Source of the DNA: JAKSPM01 sp964450645
Lineage (GTDB): Bacteria; Bacillota; Clostridia; Oscillospirales; Oscillospiraceae
DNA: 45,206 nt
Direction of reading: 5' to 3'
NCBI GenBank assembly: GCA_964450645.1
Contig: CAYVEB010000014.1
Location: 1-45,206, forward strand
In this document: in pieces, positions 1 to 8,667 of the stretch
How positions within the stretch are numbered: the stretch's first letter is position 1
Layout of the letters: every line of letters begins with the position of its first letter
Program-made: the position numbers and the translations under genes
The notes under the pieces: generated by a model
The model's input: the letters and a program-made list of their open reading frames with translations, nothing else
Database searches by the model: none
What the model was told of the DNA's origin: nothing

Positions 1-433
1 CCCACTCGCATAACAACGGCCTGTCCCCAAACCAGGCCGAATTCATGTTCCCCCAAAATCTTGCTTGTCCACTTTATTGACGATTGTCCAAGCAAAAAAG
101 CATTTCTGCCGTCTATGCTGTCTTTTGCCTTTGCCGACGCCCGTGAAGTTGTGTTTGATTGTTGTTTCCAAATTACTGCCTTATGTGGCGTTAGTATTCT
201 CCCGATACTTTTTTATAACACCACGGCTTTGCTGCAGGGACGATTTAAGCGCCGCACGAATGGGAAAATAACAGGCCATTTGGTTGCACAAACGCTGTCC
301 AAGTGGCTTTTTTCATGGCAATTGAGAGCGTACGAAAAATGAAGCAGGGTAGGGAAACGTCGAAAGATGGGCGGACATTTTAGTGATGAATGCGTGGACA
401 AGGACATAGGCTGTAGTGAAAGGAAGTGGCAGA
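1..433. other. Left-edge region with no supported gene
   Basis: I find no convincing coding sequence here. The short open frames have no ribosome binding site and no recognisable protein features. A 7-bp perfect inverted repeat (CGGCCTG at 17-23, CAGGCCG at 33-39) could be the end of a terminator belonging to a gene left of the window, but no T-tract follows it on either strand. No clear promoter for the gene starting at 434 could be picked out. Confidence 0.5.
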
Positions 434-844
434 ATGAAACGGACAAAAACTGCGGGAAATAGGAAAGCCGCCGGTGCGGCCCAAACGCTGCTGACAGGAA
501 TCGGCGTTGCCGCCGCGGTTCTGGCGGCACTGGTGATGATCTGCGCCAAGCTGATCCTGTCCGGAACCATCGCGGAGAGCTTGGCGAATATCGTTAGCTT
601 TGCTGCGGTCGGCGTTTCAGCGCTTTGCGGCAGCGTGGTGTGCGCTAAGATGGCAAGACAGCGGAAACTGCCAATGGGGATGGCGTGCGCCGGAATCGAA
701 GTGCTGCTGCTGGGTATCCTCCACGCCATGTTTATTCAACAGCCCTACGTGCATATTCTGGAAATCGTGGGATGTTGCCTGGCGGGGGGTCTGCTCGGCA
801 GTCTGCTGGGTGCAAAAGAGAAAAACAAACGGCGATTCGCCTGA
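434..844 (+). CDS. Small four-helix membrane protein, TIGR04086/YrzE-like
   Basis: Predicted integral membrane protein of 136 residues. The start at ATG 434 is chosen over an in-frame GTG at 416 because AAAGGAAG ends 7 bases before the ATG. A basic N-terminus (KRTKTAGNRK) is followed by about four hydrophobic helices rich in Ala, Gly, Leu and Val, and a basic tail (KEKNKRRFA). Length, layout and the small-residue-rich helices match the TIGR04086 membrane protein family of Firmicutes, whose function is unknown. It stands alone, with 326 bases before the next gene. Family assignment rests on overall character, not on a diagnostic motif. Confidence 0.6.
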   Translation: MKRTKTAGNRKAAGAAQTLLTGIGVAAAVLAALVMICAKLILSGTIAESLANIVSFAAVGVSALCGSVVCAKMARQRKLPMGMACAGIEVLLLGILHAMFIQQPYVHILEIVGCCLAGGLLGSLLGAKEKNKRRFA

Positions 845-1041
845 TTCAATGGCGGTTACAACTGGTTACAAACTGTAATTTTATTAAAAACCACCATATC
901 TTGACACCCGCGGCGAATAACGTACGCTAGATATTGTTTCTGATGCAGGGCCACGTTGCGGCTGGTTTCCATGTTAACATAACACTGTTTACATAATATA
1001 TGTGCATAATTAACAAAAAATCACAAAATTCGGAAAAAGCC

Positions 1042-1070
1042 TTGAAATTCAACGAAAATTTAGGTATAGT
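1042..1070 (+). promoter_or_regulatory. Sigma-A-type promoter for the membrane gene and xerD
   Basis: TTGAAA at 1042-1047 and TATAGT at 1065-1070 are separated by exactly 17 bases, a near-consensus vegetative promoter. It lies about 100 bases before the ATG at 1171. The rest of 845-1041 is AT-rich and shows no gene; a TTGACA at 901-906 has no good -10 partner. Confidence 0.65.
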
Positions 1071-1170
1071 AACAAAGCTGCAAGAACTTTTCTCGGTAGA
1101 AATAATCTTAAATCCATAACTTGTGATTTGTGTTGATCCTGGCACTATATGTAGTTACAAGAGTAATTTT

Positions 1171-1617
1171 ATGATTCAAAAATCTTTCTCGAACAAGAAG
1201 AAATTGTATTTTTATTTCTTTTTGCTAACGGTTTTTCTGCTGCTGGGGGCACTGTGCGGCTGCTGGCTGGCCGAACCTATGACGGTCGGTATGCGTGTCG
1301 CAAGCGCGCGTTCGTTGCAGGCTTTGGTGCGGGACAGCCTGCACGGCGTGCTGCCGTGGCTGCTGCCGGCAGTGCTGTTTCCGGCTGCAATTTATCTGGC
1401 CTCCAGGCTGCGTTGGGGCGCAGTTCTGACCGCCGTCGTTGTCTGGGGGAAAGGGCTGTGCTTTGGCTATGCCTTTGCCTTGCTGGAGTTTCTGGGGCAG
1501 CGCGATCTGCTGGCACTGTTCATTTTGCGGGAGCTGGCGCTGCTGGCGGCGCTATTTTGGCTGTGCGGCAAGCTTTTCCCCCTGCGGGCAGGTTATTCTA
1601 CAAAAGGAAGTGTATGA
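1171..1617 (+). CDS. Small membrane protein, possibly SpoIIM-like
   Basis: 148-residue membrane protein with about four hydrophobic segments (roughly residues 10-32, 66-84, 88-112 and 115-138). The start is ATG 1171; its ribosome binding site is weak. The segment VVWGKGLCFGYAFALL recalls the conserved Lys-Gly helix of stage II sporulation protein M, and in Bacillus spoIIM lies a few genes upstream of the xerD homologue ripX. Here the gene ends 1 base before xerD, so the two are co-transcribed. It is clearly shorter than typical SpoIIM (about 200 residues), so the link is tentative; an unrelated small membrane protein is possible. Confidence 0.45.
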   Translation: MIQKSFSNKKKLYFYFFLLTVFLLLGALCGCWLAEPMTVGMRVASARSLQALVRDSLHGVLPWLLPAVLFPAAIYLASRLRWGAVLTAVVVWGKGLCFGYAFALLEFLGQRDLLALFILRELALLAALFWLCGKLFPLRAGYSTKGSV

Positions 1618-1618
1618 G

Positions 1619-2500
1619 ATGGATTTTGTCAGTGCTTATGAAAACTATTTGATCAATATCAAGCATGCGTCTGCAAATACTGTCTCGTCCTATATGCGCG
1701 ACATCCGGCAGTTTCGGGCATATGTCGAGCAGCATCTTGGCTGTGGCCTGGAGGAGGTCGAGCGCGATGACATCGGCGCCTTTTTGAATTGGCTGACTGC
1801 CAACGGCAAGTCTCCGGCCACGGTCGCGCGGTTTTTGGCGTCGTTGAAAAGCTTTTATACATACTGCACCAGCGACGGCATGATGGAGCACAACCCGGTC
1901 TACCACATTCAGGTCGCCAAGGCGGAGAAAAAATTGCCCCAGATTTTAACGGGCAAGGAGGTCGAGCTGCTGCTGAGCCAGCCCCAGTGTACCGACATGA
2001 AAGGATACCGGGACAAGGCGATGCTGGAGCTGCTATATGCGACGGGAATTCGGGTGAGCGAACTGATCTCCCTGAATGTGACGGATGTGAGCATTCCGGG
2101 CGGCTTTATCAAGTGTACTTCTAACGGGAAAATGCGGATTATTCCGATGTATCCGGCCGCGCTAAGAATTTTGAACGAATATATTCACAATGTGCGTCCG
2201 CAGATGATCGCCGACCCGGACGAGCCGTCGCTGTTTGTCAACCTCAACGGTGAGCGTATGACCCGTCAGGGCTTTTGGAAGATTATCAAGCACTACCAGC
2301 AGACGGCCCAGATCAGCAAGGACATCACGCCACATACCTTGCGCCATAGCTTTGCCGCGCATTTGCTGGAAAACGGCGCGGATCTGCACAGCATCCAGGA
2401 AATGATGGGCCACAGCGATATTTCTTCCACACAGATCTATACCCAAGTGATCAAGCAAAATTTAAAATCGGTCTATCAAAAGTTTCATCCAAAAGCATAG
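1619..2500 (+). CDS. xerD: Site-specific tyrosine recombinase XerD
   Basis: Tyrosine recombinase of 293 residues, the usual XerC/XerD length. It resolves chromosome dimers at dif, normally together with XerC and the FtsK gamma domain (ftsK lies at 36863). The N-terminal SAM-like core-binding domain (about residues 1-85) is followed by the catalytic domain with Arg in ATGIRVSEL, the HTLRHSFAAHLL box (His-x-x-Arg), a second His in MMGHSDISST and the nucleophilic Tyr in TQIYTQV. ATG 1619 follows AAAAGGAAG by 9 bases and excludes an upstream in-frame extension that lies inside the preceding gene. Housekeeping length and context argue against a phage integrase. Confidence 0.9.
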   Translation: MDFVSAYENYLINIKHASANTVSSYMRDIRQFRAYVEQHLGCGLEEVERDDIGAFLNWLTANGKSPATVARFLASLKSFYTYCTSDGMMEHNPVYHIQVAKAEKKLPQILTGKEVELLLSQPQCTDMKGYRDKAMLELLYATGIRVSELISLNVTDVSIPGGFIKCTSNGKMRIIPMYPAALRILNEYIHNVRPQMIADPDEPSLFVNLNGERMTRQGFWKIIKHYQQTAQISKDITPHTLRHSFAAHLLENGADLHSIQEMMGHSDISSTQIYTQVIKQNLKSVYQKFHPKA

Positions 2501-2521
2501 GGGATCTGTTACGCATAAAGT

Positions 2522-2560
2522 TAGGCGGCTGCCGGGTATGATCGGCAGCCGCCTATTTTT
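2522..2560 (+). terminator. Rho-independent terminator after xerD
   Basis: A perfect 10-bp GC-rich stem (GGCGGCTGCC at 2524-2533, GGCAGCCGCC at 2544-2553) with a 10-base loop is followed by TATTTTT. It lies 21 bases after the xerD stop. Confidence 0.9.
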
Positions 2561-2615
2561 GCGCCGGGATGGACTTGGAAGCGCTGGTAAGTGTACGTTT
2601 TTTCTTTGACGCATG

Positions 2616-2644
2616 TTGATTTTTATGCGGGAATATGATATGAT
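2616..2644 (+). promoter_or_regulatory. Sigma-A-type promoter for the polysaccharide genes
   Basis: TTGATT at 2616-2621 and TATGAT at 2639-2644 have a 17-base spacer. A second TATGAT starts at 2634. This lies 73 bases before the first gene of the dehydratase-galE-rmlA run. Confidence 0.6.
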
Positions 2645-2716
2645 TTTTGTATCAAAAAGAGGAATTTGCGTTTTTATGAGATTTAATGAGAGTGCAGAGA
2701 AGAGGTAATTCGAAAA

Positions 2717-4582
2717 ATGGTGGATAGAACATACAGACGGGATTCGTCTGCCCGGCTTATTCGAACGCTTTTGCTGGTGATTCTGGATATTTGCCTGGTC
2801 AACGTCTCGTCGGTTCTGGCGCTGGGTGTGCGGGTCGGGTTCGACTTTTCCCTACCGCAGTATCACAATTGGACGGAGTTCTCCATCGTGTATACCGTTG
2901 TAGCGATCGCGGTATTCGTGCCGCTGCGGTTTTACAGCAGCCTTTGGGAATATGCGAGTGTGGATGAATTTCTGCACATCGTCGGTGCGGCGCTGATTTT
3001 GATGATATTGCAGTATGTGATGCTGTCAACCGACGTGATGAATCTGCCGATGAGCTTCCCGTTGCTCAATGCGATGATCTTGACGCTGCTCGTAACGTTA
3101 TCCAGGCTGTCCTATCGTCTGGCGCGCCGCTATTATGGGAAACTCCGCCACCGGACCCCCAAACGCAGAACCATGGTCATTGGCGCCGGCAGCGCGGGTT
3201 TGATGGCAATTCGGGAGTTTCAGACGTCGAGCCACTCGAACAACCAGGTGGTGTGCATCATTGACGACGATCGGAACAAGCTCGGCCGTTTTTTATGCAA
3301 TGTGCGGATTGTTGGGACCAGGCATGAGATTGTGGCGGCGGCAGAAAAATACCGCGTAGAGGAGATTGTTCTGGCGATCCCATCGGCAACGCCGGCGATG
3401 CGCCGGGAAATTATTCAGCTGTGCCAGGAGACGAAGCTCCGCATTAAAACCTTGCCGGGGCTGTATCAGCTGGCTAACGGGGAGGTCAGCATCAAAAAGA
3501 TACGGGATATCAATGTTCTGGACTTGCTGGGAAGAGACAGCATTCATGTGGATATGACGGAGGTCGCGGCCTATCTCAGCGGCCGTGTGATTCTGGTCAC
3601 TGGGGGCGGAGGCTCCATCGGCAGCGAGCTGTGCCGCCAGATTGCCACATACAATCCCAAAGAGCTGATTGTTTTAGACATCTATGAAAATAACGCTTAT
3701 CAGATTCAGCAGGAGCTTTTGCATACGCATCCGGAGCTGAAATTAACGGTCCGGATCGCGTCGATTCGGGATCTGGAGCGGATGGATATGCTCTTTGATG
3801 AGCTGCGGCCGGATGTAGTGTTCCACGCGGCGGCGCACAAGCATGTGCCGCTGATGGAGGACAGCCCCAACGAGGCGGTCAAAAACAATGTGTTCGGCAC
3901 GCTGAATGTAGCCCGGGTTGCCAACAAATACGGCGTGAAAGCCTTTGTGCTGATCTCCTCGGATAAGGCGGTCAATCCCACGAACGTGATGGGCGCGACG
4001 AAGCGGATCTGCGAGATGATCGTGCAGACCATGGCCGAACATTCTAAGACGAAATTTGTGGCGGTTCGGTTTGGCAACGTATTGGGGAGCAACGGCAGCG
4101 TGATTCCGCTCTTCCAGCAGCAAATTGCGGAGGGCGGTCCCGTCACGGTGACGAATAAAAATATTATCCGCTATTTTATGAGCATCCCGGAGGCGACGTC
4201 CCTGGTGCTCCAGGCGGGATACTACGCCCAGCGGGGCGAGATTTTTGTGTTGGATATGGGCGAGCCGGTGAAAATCGACGATCTGGCGCGGAATATGATC
4301 CGCATGTCGGGCCTGGAGCCAGATGTGGACATCCCGATTGTATACACCGGCCTGCGGCCGGGCGAAAAAATGTACGAGGAGATGCTGATGCAGGAGGAGG
4401 GGCTGCGCTCCACGCCCAACCATCTGATTTACATTGGGAAGCCTTTGGAGATCGATGAGGAGGCTTTTGCCGCCGACCTGGAGCGGTTGGAGCTCGCCTG
4501 CAAACATAACAGCGCGCAAATCCGCGACATTATCTCCGATATCGTGCCAACCTATCGGAGATTGACGGATACGCGTACGTGA
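2717..4582 (+). CDS. Membrane-anchored nucleotide-sugar 4,6-dehydratase, CapD/EpsC/PglF type
   Basis: 621-residue polysaccharide biosynthesis protein that probably converts UDP-GlcNAc to a 4-keto-6-deoxy sugar for glycan assembly. Four N-terminal membrane helices (about 13-40, 55-77, 84-104, 114-137) lead into a CoA-binding-like Rossmann domain (GAGSAG at 156-161). The catalytic short-chain dehydrogenase domain follows, with the NAD motif TGGGGSIGS at 295-303 and the family's active-site block SSDKAVNPTNVMGATKR (Asp416, Lys417, Met425 in the usual Tyr place, Lys429). GAGAAGAGG precedes the ATG by about 10 bases. Length matches B. subtilis EpsC and C. jejuni PglF-type enzymes. It starts an operon with galE (25-base gap to the chosen galE start). 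The exact sugar cannot be read from sequence. Confidence 0.88.
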   Translation: MVDRTYRRDSSARLIRTLLLVILDICLVNVSSVLALGVRVGFDFSLPQYHNWTEFSIVYTVVAIAVFVPLRFYSSLWEYASVDEFLHIVGAALILMILQYVMLSTDVMNLPMSFPLLNAMILTLLVTLSRLSYRLARRYYGKLRHRTPKRRTMVIGAGSAGLMAIREFQTSSHSNNQVVCIIDDDRNKLGRFLCNVRIVGTRHEIVAAAEKYRVEEIVLAIPSATPAMRREIIQLCQETKLRIKTLPGLYQLANGEVSIKKIRDINVLDLLGRDSIHVDMTEVAAYLSGRVILVTGGGGSIGSELCRQIATYNPKELIVLDIYENNAYQIQQELLHTHPELKLTVRIASIRDLERMDMLFDELRPDVVFHAAAHKHVPLMEDSPNEAVKNNVFGTLNVARVANKYGVKAFVLISSDKAVNPTNVMGATKRICEMIVQTMAEHSKTKFVAVRFGNVLGSNGSVIPLFQQQIAEGGPVTVTNKNIIRYFMSIPEATSLVLQAGYYAQRGEIFVLDMGEPVKIDDLARNMIRMSGLEPDVDIPIVYTGLRPGEKMYEEMLMQEEGLRSTPNHLIYIGKPLEIDEEAFAADLERLELACKHNSAQIRDIISDIVPTYRRLTDTRT

Positions 4583-4607
4583 CGGCGAAAAATTTGGAGG
4601 AATGGAA

Positions 4608-5633
4608 ATGAAGGTATTACTTACGGGCGGCGCCGGGTATATCGGATCACATACGGCGTTGGAACTTTTGAACGCGGGCCACCAGGTGGTCATCGTGGAC
4701 AATCTGTGCAACAGCTGCCGCGAGAGCGTCCGCAGAGTGGAGGAGTTGACCGGGGAACAGGTGGGGTTCTATCAGGCCAACGTTACAGATAAGCCTGCTA
4801 TGGCAAAGGTTTTTGCCGAAGAACGGTTTGACGCGGTGATTCACTTCGCCGGGCTGAAGGCGGTCGGTGAATCGACGCATCTGCCGCTGCGATACTATCG
4901 GAACAATTTGGACGCGACGTTGACCGTTTTGGAGCTGATGCTGGAATACGGCGTTAAAAATCTCGTGTTTTCCTCTTCGGCTACAGTCTACAGCGCGGAG
5001 GCGAAAAGCCCGCTGGACGAGACGAAGCCCAACGGCTGCACCAATCCCTATGGTTGGACGAAGTATATGGGCGAGCGGATTATTTTGGACTGTGTACAGG
5101 CCAATGCGCAGCTGTCCGCGGTGCTTCTGCGGTACTTTAACCCCATCGGCGCGCATGAATCCGGCCGGATCGGTGAGGATCCCGAAGGGATCCCGAACAA
5201 TTTGATGCCCTATATTGCCCAAGTGGCAGTGGGCCGGCGAGAGATGCTGCACATATTCGGAAACGACTATCACACCCACGATGGCACGGGCGTCCGCGAT
5301 TATATCCATGTGATGGATCTGGCCAACGGCCATGTGAAAGCCATTGAGTACGCGCAAGGCCGTCAGGGTGCCGAGATTTTCAACTTGGGAACCGGCTGCG
5401 GCTATAGCGTTCTGGATATTGTCCACGCGTTTGAGCGGGCCAGCGGCAAGACGATCCCCTATGTGATCGATCCGCGGCGGCCCGGCGATCTGGACGAGTT
5501 ATGGTCAGACCCCAGCAAGGCCAACCGGGTGTTGGGCTGGACGGCACGGCGCACAATCGACGACATGTGCCGCGACAGTTGGAACTGGCAGCGGCAGAAT
5601 CCCAACGGATATCAGCAGGAGGCGGCGCGATGA
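4608..5633 (+). CDS. galE: UDP-glucose 4-epimerase
   Basis: 341-residue extended short-chain dehydrogenase that interconverts UDP-glucose and UDP-galactose (or the N-acetyl forms), supplying sugars for surface polysaccharide. MKVLLTGGAGYIGSH at the N-terminus holds the NAD-binding glycine motif. SSSATVY near residue 123-129 and the YGWTK catalytic Tyr-Lys pair near residues 148-152 are canonical GalE features, as is the C-terminal RRPGDLDELWSDPSKA. ATG 4608 is preferred to ATG 4602 because GGAGG at 4596-4600 lies 7 bases before it, against 1 base for the other. The stop codon overlaps the rmlA start (ATGA), indicating coupled translation. Confidence 0.93.
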   Translation: MKVLLTGGAGYIGSHTALELLNAGHQVVIVDNLCNSCRESVRRVEELTGEQVGFYQANVTDKPAMAKVFAEERFDAVIHFAGLKAVGESTHLPLRYYRNNLDATLTVLELMLEYGVKNLVFSSSATVYSAEAKSPLDETKPNGCTNPYGWTKYMGERIILDCVQANAQLSAVLLRYFNPIGAHESGRIGEDPEGIPNNLMPYIAQVAVGRREMLHIFGNDYHTHDGTGVRDYIHVMDLANGHVKAIEYAQGRQGAEIFNLGTGCGYSVLDIVHAFERASGKTIPYVIDPRRPGDLDELWSDPSKANRVLGWTARRTIDDMCRDSWNWQRQNPNGYQQEAAR

Positions 5634-6496
5634 AAGGAATTGTTTTAGCCGGTGGAAAGGGCAGCCGCCTGTATCCGATGACCAAAGCGGTCTCCAAGCC
5701 GCTGATTCCGATCTATGACAAGCCCATGATCTACTATCCGCTGTCAGTTTTGCTGACGGCGGGCATCCGGCAGATCATGATCATCTCCTCTCCGGCGGAC
5801 ATCGATTCCTATAAGCGCCTGCTTGGAACCGGCGAGGAACTGGGTGTGGAGTTCACCTATGGCGTGCAGTATGTGGCCCGCGGCATTGCCGATGCATTTT
5901 TAATCGCGGAAGATTTTCTTGGAGGCGACCGCGTGTGTCTGGTATTGGGGGACAATCTGTTCTACGGGGCGCAGCTGGAAACGGTTCTGCACAACGCCGT
6001 GAACAATAAAGCCGGTGCGACGGTTTTTGGATATCCGGTGAAAAATCCCCACGACTATGGTGTGGTGGAGTTTGACGATCAACTCAATGTGGTATCGATT
6101 GAGGAGAAACCGGCCTCGCCCAAGTCAAACTATGCCGTACCGGGCCTGTATTTCTACGATGCGGAGGCGATTGACATCGCCAAGCACATTCATCCCTCGG
6201 CGCGCGGCGAGTTGGAGATCACAGCGGTCAACGAGGAATATTTGCGCAAGGGCCGGCTGAAGGTGGAGCTGATGGGACGCGGGATGGCGTGGTTGGACAC
6301 CGGCACGCCCACTGGGATGCTGCAGGCGGCGGAGTATGTGGAAGCCGTCCAGTCCCGCCAGGGACTTTACATCGCGTGCCTGGAGGAGGTCGCCTATTCC
6401 CAGGGATTCATCTCCAGGCAGCAGCTTTACAGACTGGGAGAAGCGCTGAAAATGACGGAATACGGCCAATATTTGATGATGTTGGCAGCAAAATAA
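5630..6496 (+). CDS. rmlA: Glucose-1-phosphate thymidylyltransferase RmlA
   Basis: 288-residue sugar nucleotidyltransferase forming dTDP-glucose from glucose-1-phosphate and dTTP, the first step toward dTDP-rhamnose and other dTDP-deoxysugars. The N-terminal nucleotide-binding signature GIVLAGGKGSRLYPMT, the sugar-binding block KPMIYYPLS, the metal site VLGDNLFYG and the ELEITAVNEEYL region are all standard for short-type RmlA. AGGAGG at 5617-5622 precedes the ATG, which overlaps galE by 4 bases. rmlB, rmlC and rmlD are not in this window, so the pathway must be completed elsewhere or the dTDP-glucose used differently. Confidence 0.93.
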   Translation: MKGIVLAGGKGSRLYPMTKAVSKPLIPIYDKPMIYYPLSVLLTAGIRQIMIISSPADIDSYKRLLGTGEELGVEFTYGVQYVARGIADAFLIAEDFLGGDRVCLVLGDNLFYGAQLETVLHNAVNNKAGATVFGYPVKNPHDYGVVEFDDQLNVVSIEEKPASPKSNYAVPGLYFYDAEAIDIAKHIHPSARGELEITAVNEEYLRKGRLKVELMGRGMAWLDTGTPTGMLQAAEYVEAVQSRQGLYIACLEEVAYSQGFISRQQLYRLGEALKMTEYGQYLMMLAAK

Positions 6497-6531
6497 CATA
6501 AATTCGAGAAAAAAATTCGCTTTTTTAAGAA

Positions 6532-6560
6532 TTTCTCTACTTGTCAGAGAAGTGTTTTTT
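6532..6560 (+). terminator. Possible weak terminator after rmlA
   Basis: A 6-bp stem (TTCTCT at 6532-6537, AGAGAA at 6545-6550) with a 7-base loop is followed by GTG and a run of Ts. The stem is short and AT-rich and overlaps the next promoter, so termination is uncertain. Confidence 0.4.
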
Positions 6561-6568
6561 TTATATGA
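6540..6568 (+). promoter_or_regulatory. Sigma-A-type promoter for the LtaS-like gene
   Basis: TTGTCA at 6540-6545 and TATGAT at 6563-6568 have a 17-base spacer, 46-64 bases before the candidate starts. The gene may therefore be transcribed apart from galE-rmlA. Confidence 0.65.
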
Positions 6569-6613
6569 TAGTAGCGTGTCGGGAATTTCTTTGGCACGCT
6601 ATTCTATATAAAT

Positions 6614-8659
6614 TTGAAATTGGGTGATTTTTTGGATAAAAAAACAGAAAGGAAGGAATTTGGAAATCGGATCCTGCGCCAATGGAACCGGGAGAATTAC
6701 CTGCTGCTGTTGCGGTATTTTCTCCTGGCGATCGGGGTCAACCTGATTGTGGAGCTGTGCAACCGGCGGGGCTTTGTCACGCTTTGGGATTATTTGACGG
6801 ATAAGCCGCTGCAATTTGTCTATGGCGTGTGCATCGTATTTATGACGTTCTTATTTTGCCTGCTATTTCGCAAGCGCAACTATTTTGTAATGCTGGTAGC
6901 CGGCGTTTGGATTGCCCTGGCGGTGACGTCATTTGTGATGCTGTCGGGATTTGTCGCCACGCCGCTCACCGCGCAGGATATTGCCGTTTTGCGCTCTGTG
7001 AAGGAGATCATCGAGATCTATCTCAGCGATTATGCGGTGATCGCCATTTTGATTGTGCTGTCGCTTTTGCTGGGCGGGCTGCTGTTTTTGGCGTTCCATT
7101 TTCGGAACCATACCGCGCCGTATGCCTTTGCACTGGTCCATATCGCGCTGTTTTCCCTGCTGATCTGGGGTGCCAGTTCCGCGCTCATTAAAGGCGGATA
7201 CCTGGATTCCCAGTTTGTCAACATTCCGGACGCTTACCAGAACAACGGGTTTGTCTACTGCTTTACCTGCAGCGCCCTGTACCAGGGCATCGACCGGCCG
7301 GAGGATTACAGCCCCGAACGGATCGAGGAAATGATGCGGCAGGTGCACACCGTGGACACCGGCAAGACACGTACGCCTAACTTCGTCTTTGTGCAGCTGG
7401 AGTCCTTTTTTGATGTGAAATATTTGCGGGATGTCGTCTATTCGAACGATCCTCTGCCGAATTTTACCAGGCTCAAAGAGAAATATTCCTCAGGGCTGCT
7501 TCGCGTGCCGTCCATCGGCGCCGGGACGGTCAACACGGAGTTTGAAGTACTTTCGCAGATGAATTTGCAGGATTTCGGCGTGGGGGAGTATCCCTATAAG
7601 ACGGTGGTTCGCGACCAGGTCTGCGATTCGATTGCATACGACTTAAAGGAACTGGGTTACGAGACCCATGCGATTCACAACAACAACGCCACATTTTATC
7701 AGCGCAACAAGGTATATGCGAATTTGGGTTTCGACGCGTTTACGTCTTTGGAGTATATGTGGCAGACAGAAACCAACCCATTGGGCTGGGCCAAGGACAA
7801 ATGCCTGACCCAGGAGATTTTGGATGTTCTTCAGTCCACGCCGGGGAAGGACTTCGTGTTTACCGTTTCTGTGCAGCCCCATGGGCAGTACCCAACAGAG
7901 GTGATCGATGAAAATCAAGCGCTGGAGGTGGTTTCCGGCATGGACGCGGAGCGCCGGGTGGGATTTGAGTATTATATCAACCAGATCTATGAGACGGATC
8001 AATTTGTGGGCGAGCTGGTGGAAGCGCTGGAGAATTACGACGAAGATGTGGTGCTGGTCTTTTATGGTGACCATCTGCCCAGTTTTCAAATCACCAATGA
8101 GGAGCTGAGCGACGGCAACGTACAGACCACGGAATACATCATTTGGGCGAACTTTCCCATGCAGCGGCAGCAAAAGAATATTCATGCGTTCCAGCTCTCG
8201 TCTTTGGTCATGGAGCGGATGGGCATTACCAGCGGCGTGCTGACCAAATATCATCAGCTCCATCGAGACGATCCGGCGGACGACGCCGCCTACCTGGACG
8301 GCCTGCGTATGCTGGATTACGATATTTTGTACGGCGATTGCATCTGCTATGGCGGAGAGATTCCCTTCGCGCCGACGGCGCTGCGCATGGGAACCAGGGA
8401 GATCACAGCCAAATCCGCGGCCTATAACGCCTCGATGCAGATGCTGTTTGTGCGGGGAGATAACTTCACGCCGTTCAGCACGGTATTCGTAGACGGAAAG
8501 CGGTATGAAACGGAATATGTCTCGCCGCAGCTGCTGCGCGTGGCGGATGTGGCGTTGGAAGACGGGAGTGAGATCAATGTGGCGCAGATGTCCAAGTCAG
8601 ATGAGCTGCGCGTGTTGACGCAGACGCCGTCGCTGATTTATCGGATGAACGGAGGATAG
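6614..8659 (+). CDS. LtaS-family phosphoglycerol transferase / sulfatase-fold membrane enzyme
   Basis: 681-residue alkaline-phosphatase-superfamily protein related to lipoteichoic acid synthase, which transfers glycerol phosphate from phosphatidylglycerol at the outer membrane face. About five N-terminal membrane helices (to about residue 195) precede the extracellular catalytic domain: PNFVFVQLESFFD with metal ligand Glu263, GAGTVNTEFE with candidate nucleophile Thr305, QPHG with His423, and FYGDHLP with Asp486-His487. After the enzyme domain, roughly residues 585-681 look like a beta-rich IPT/TIG-type module, which plain LtaS lacks. There is no ATG nearby: TTG 6614, 6620 or 6632 are possible, and GGGTGA lies just before 6632. 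The substrate could be a polymer other than LTA. Confidence 0.82.
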   Translation: MKLGDFLDKKTERKEFGNRILRQWNRENYLLLLRYFLLAIGVNLIVELCNRRGFVTLWDYLTDKPLQFVYGVCIVFMTFLFCLLFRKRNYFVMLVAGVWIALAVTSFVMLSGFVATPLTAQDIAVLRSVKEIIEIYLSDYAVIAILIVLSLLLGGLLFLAFHFRNHTAPYAFALVHIALFSLLIWGASSALIKGGYLDSQFVNIPDAYQNNGFVYCFTCSALYQGIDRPEDYSPERIEEMMRQVHTVDTGKTRTPNFVFVQLESFFDVKYLRDVVYSNDPLPNFTRLKEKYSSGLLRVPSIGAGTVNTEFEVLSQMNLQDFGVGEYPYKTVVRDQVCDSIAYDLKELGYETHAIHNNNATFYQRNKVYANLGFDAFTSLEYMWQTETNPLGWAKDKCLTQEILDVLQSTPGKDFVFTVSVQPHGQYPTEVIDENQALEVVSGMDAERRVGFEYYINQIYETDQFVGELVEALENYDEDVVLVFYGDHLPSFQITNEELSDGNVQTTEYIIWANFPMQRQQKNIHAFQLSSLVMERMGITSGVLTKYHQLHRDDPADDAAYLDGLRMLDYDILYGDCICYGGEIPFAPTALRMGTREITAKSAAYNASMQMLFVRGDNFTPFSTVFVDGKRYETEYVSPQLLRVADVALEDGSEINVAQMSKSDELRVLTQTPSLIYRMNGG

Positions 8660-8667
8660 GGCGGACA

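Noticed and set aside
61..342. 93-codon open frame near the left edge
   Set aside because: No ribosome binding site, no coherent hydrophobic or domain pattern, and an overlapping frame of similar quality; not supportable as a gene.
1619..2500. Tyrosine recombinase as integrase of a mobile element
   Set aside because: Length, motifs and the xerD-like context fit the housekeeping XerD. No attachment repeats or phage genes are nearby.
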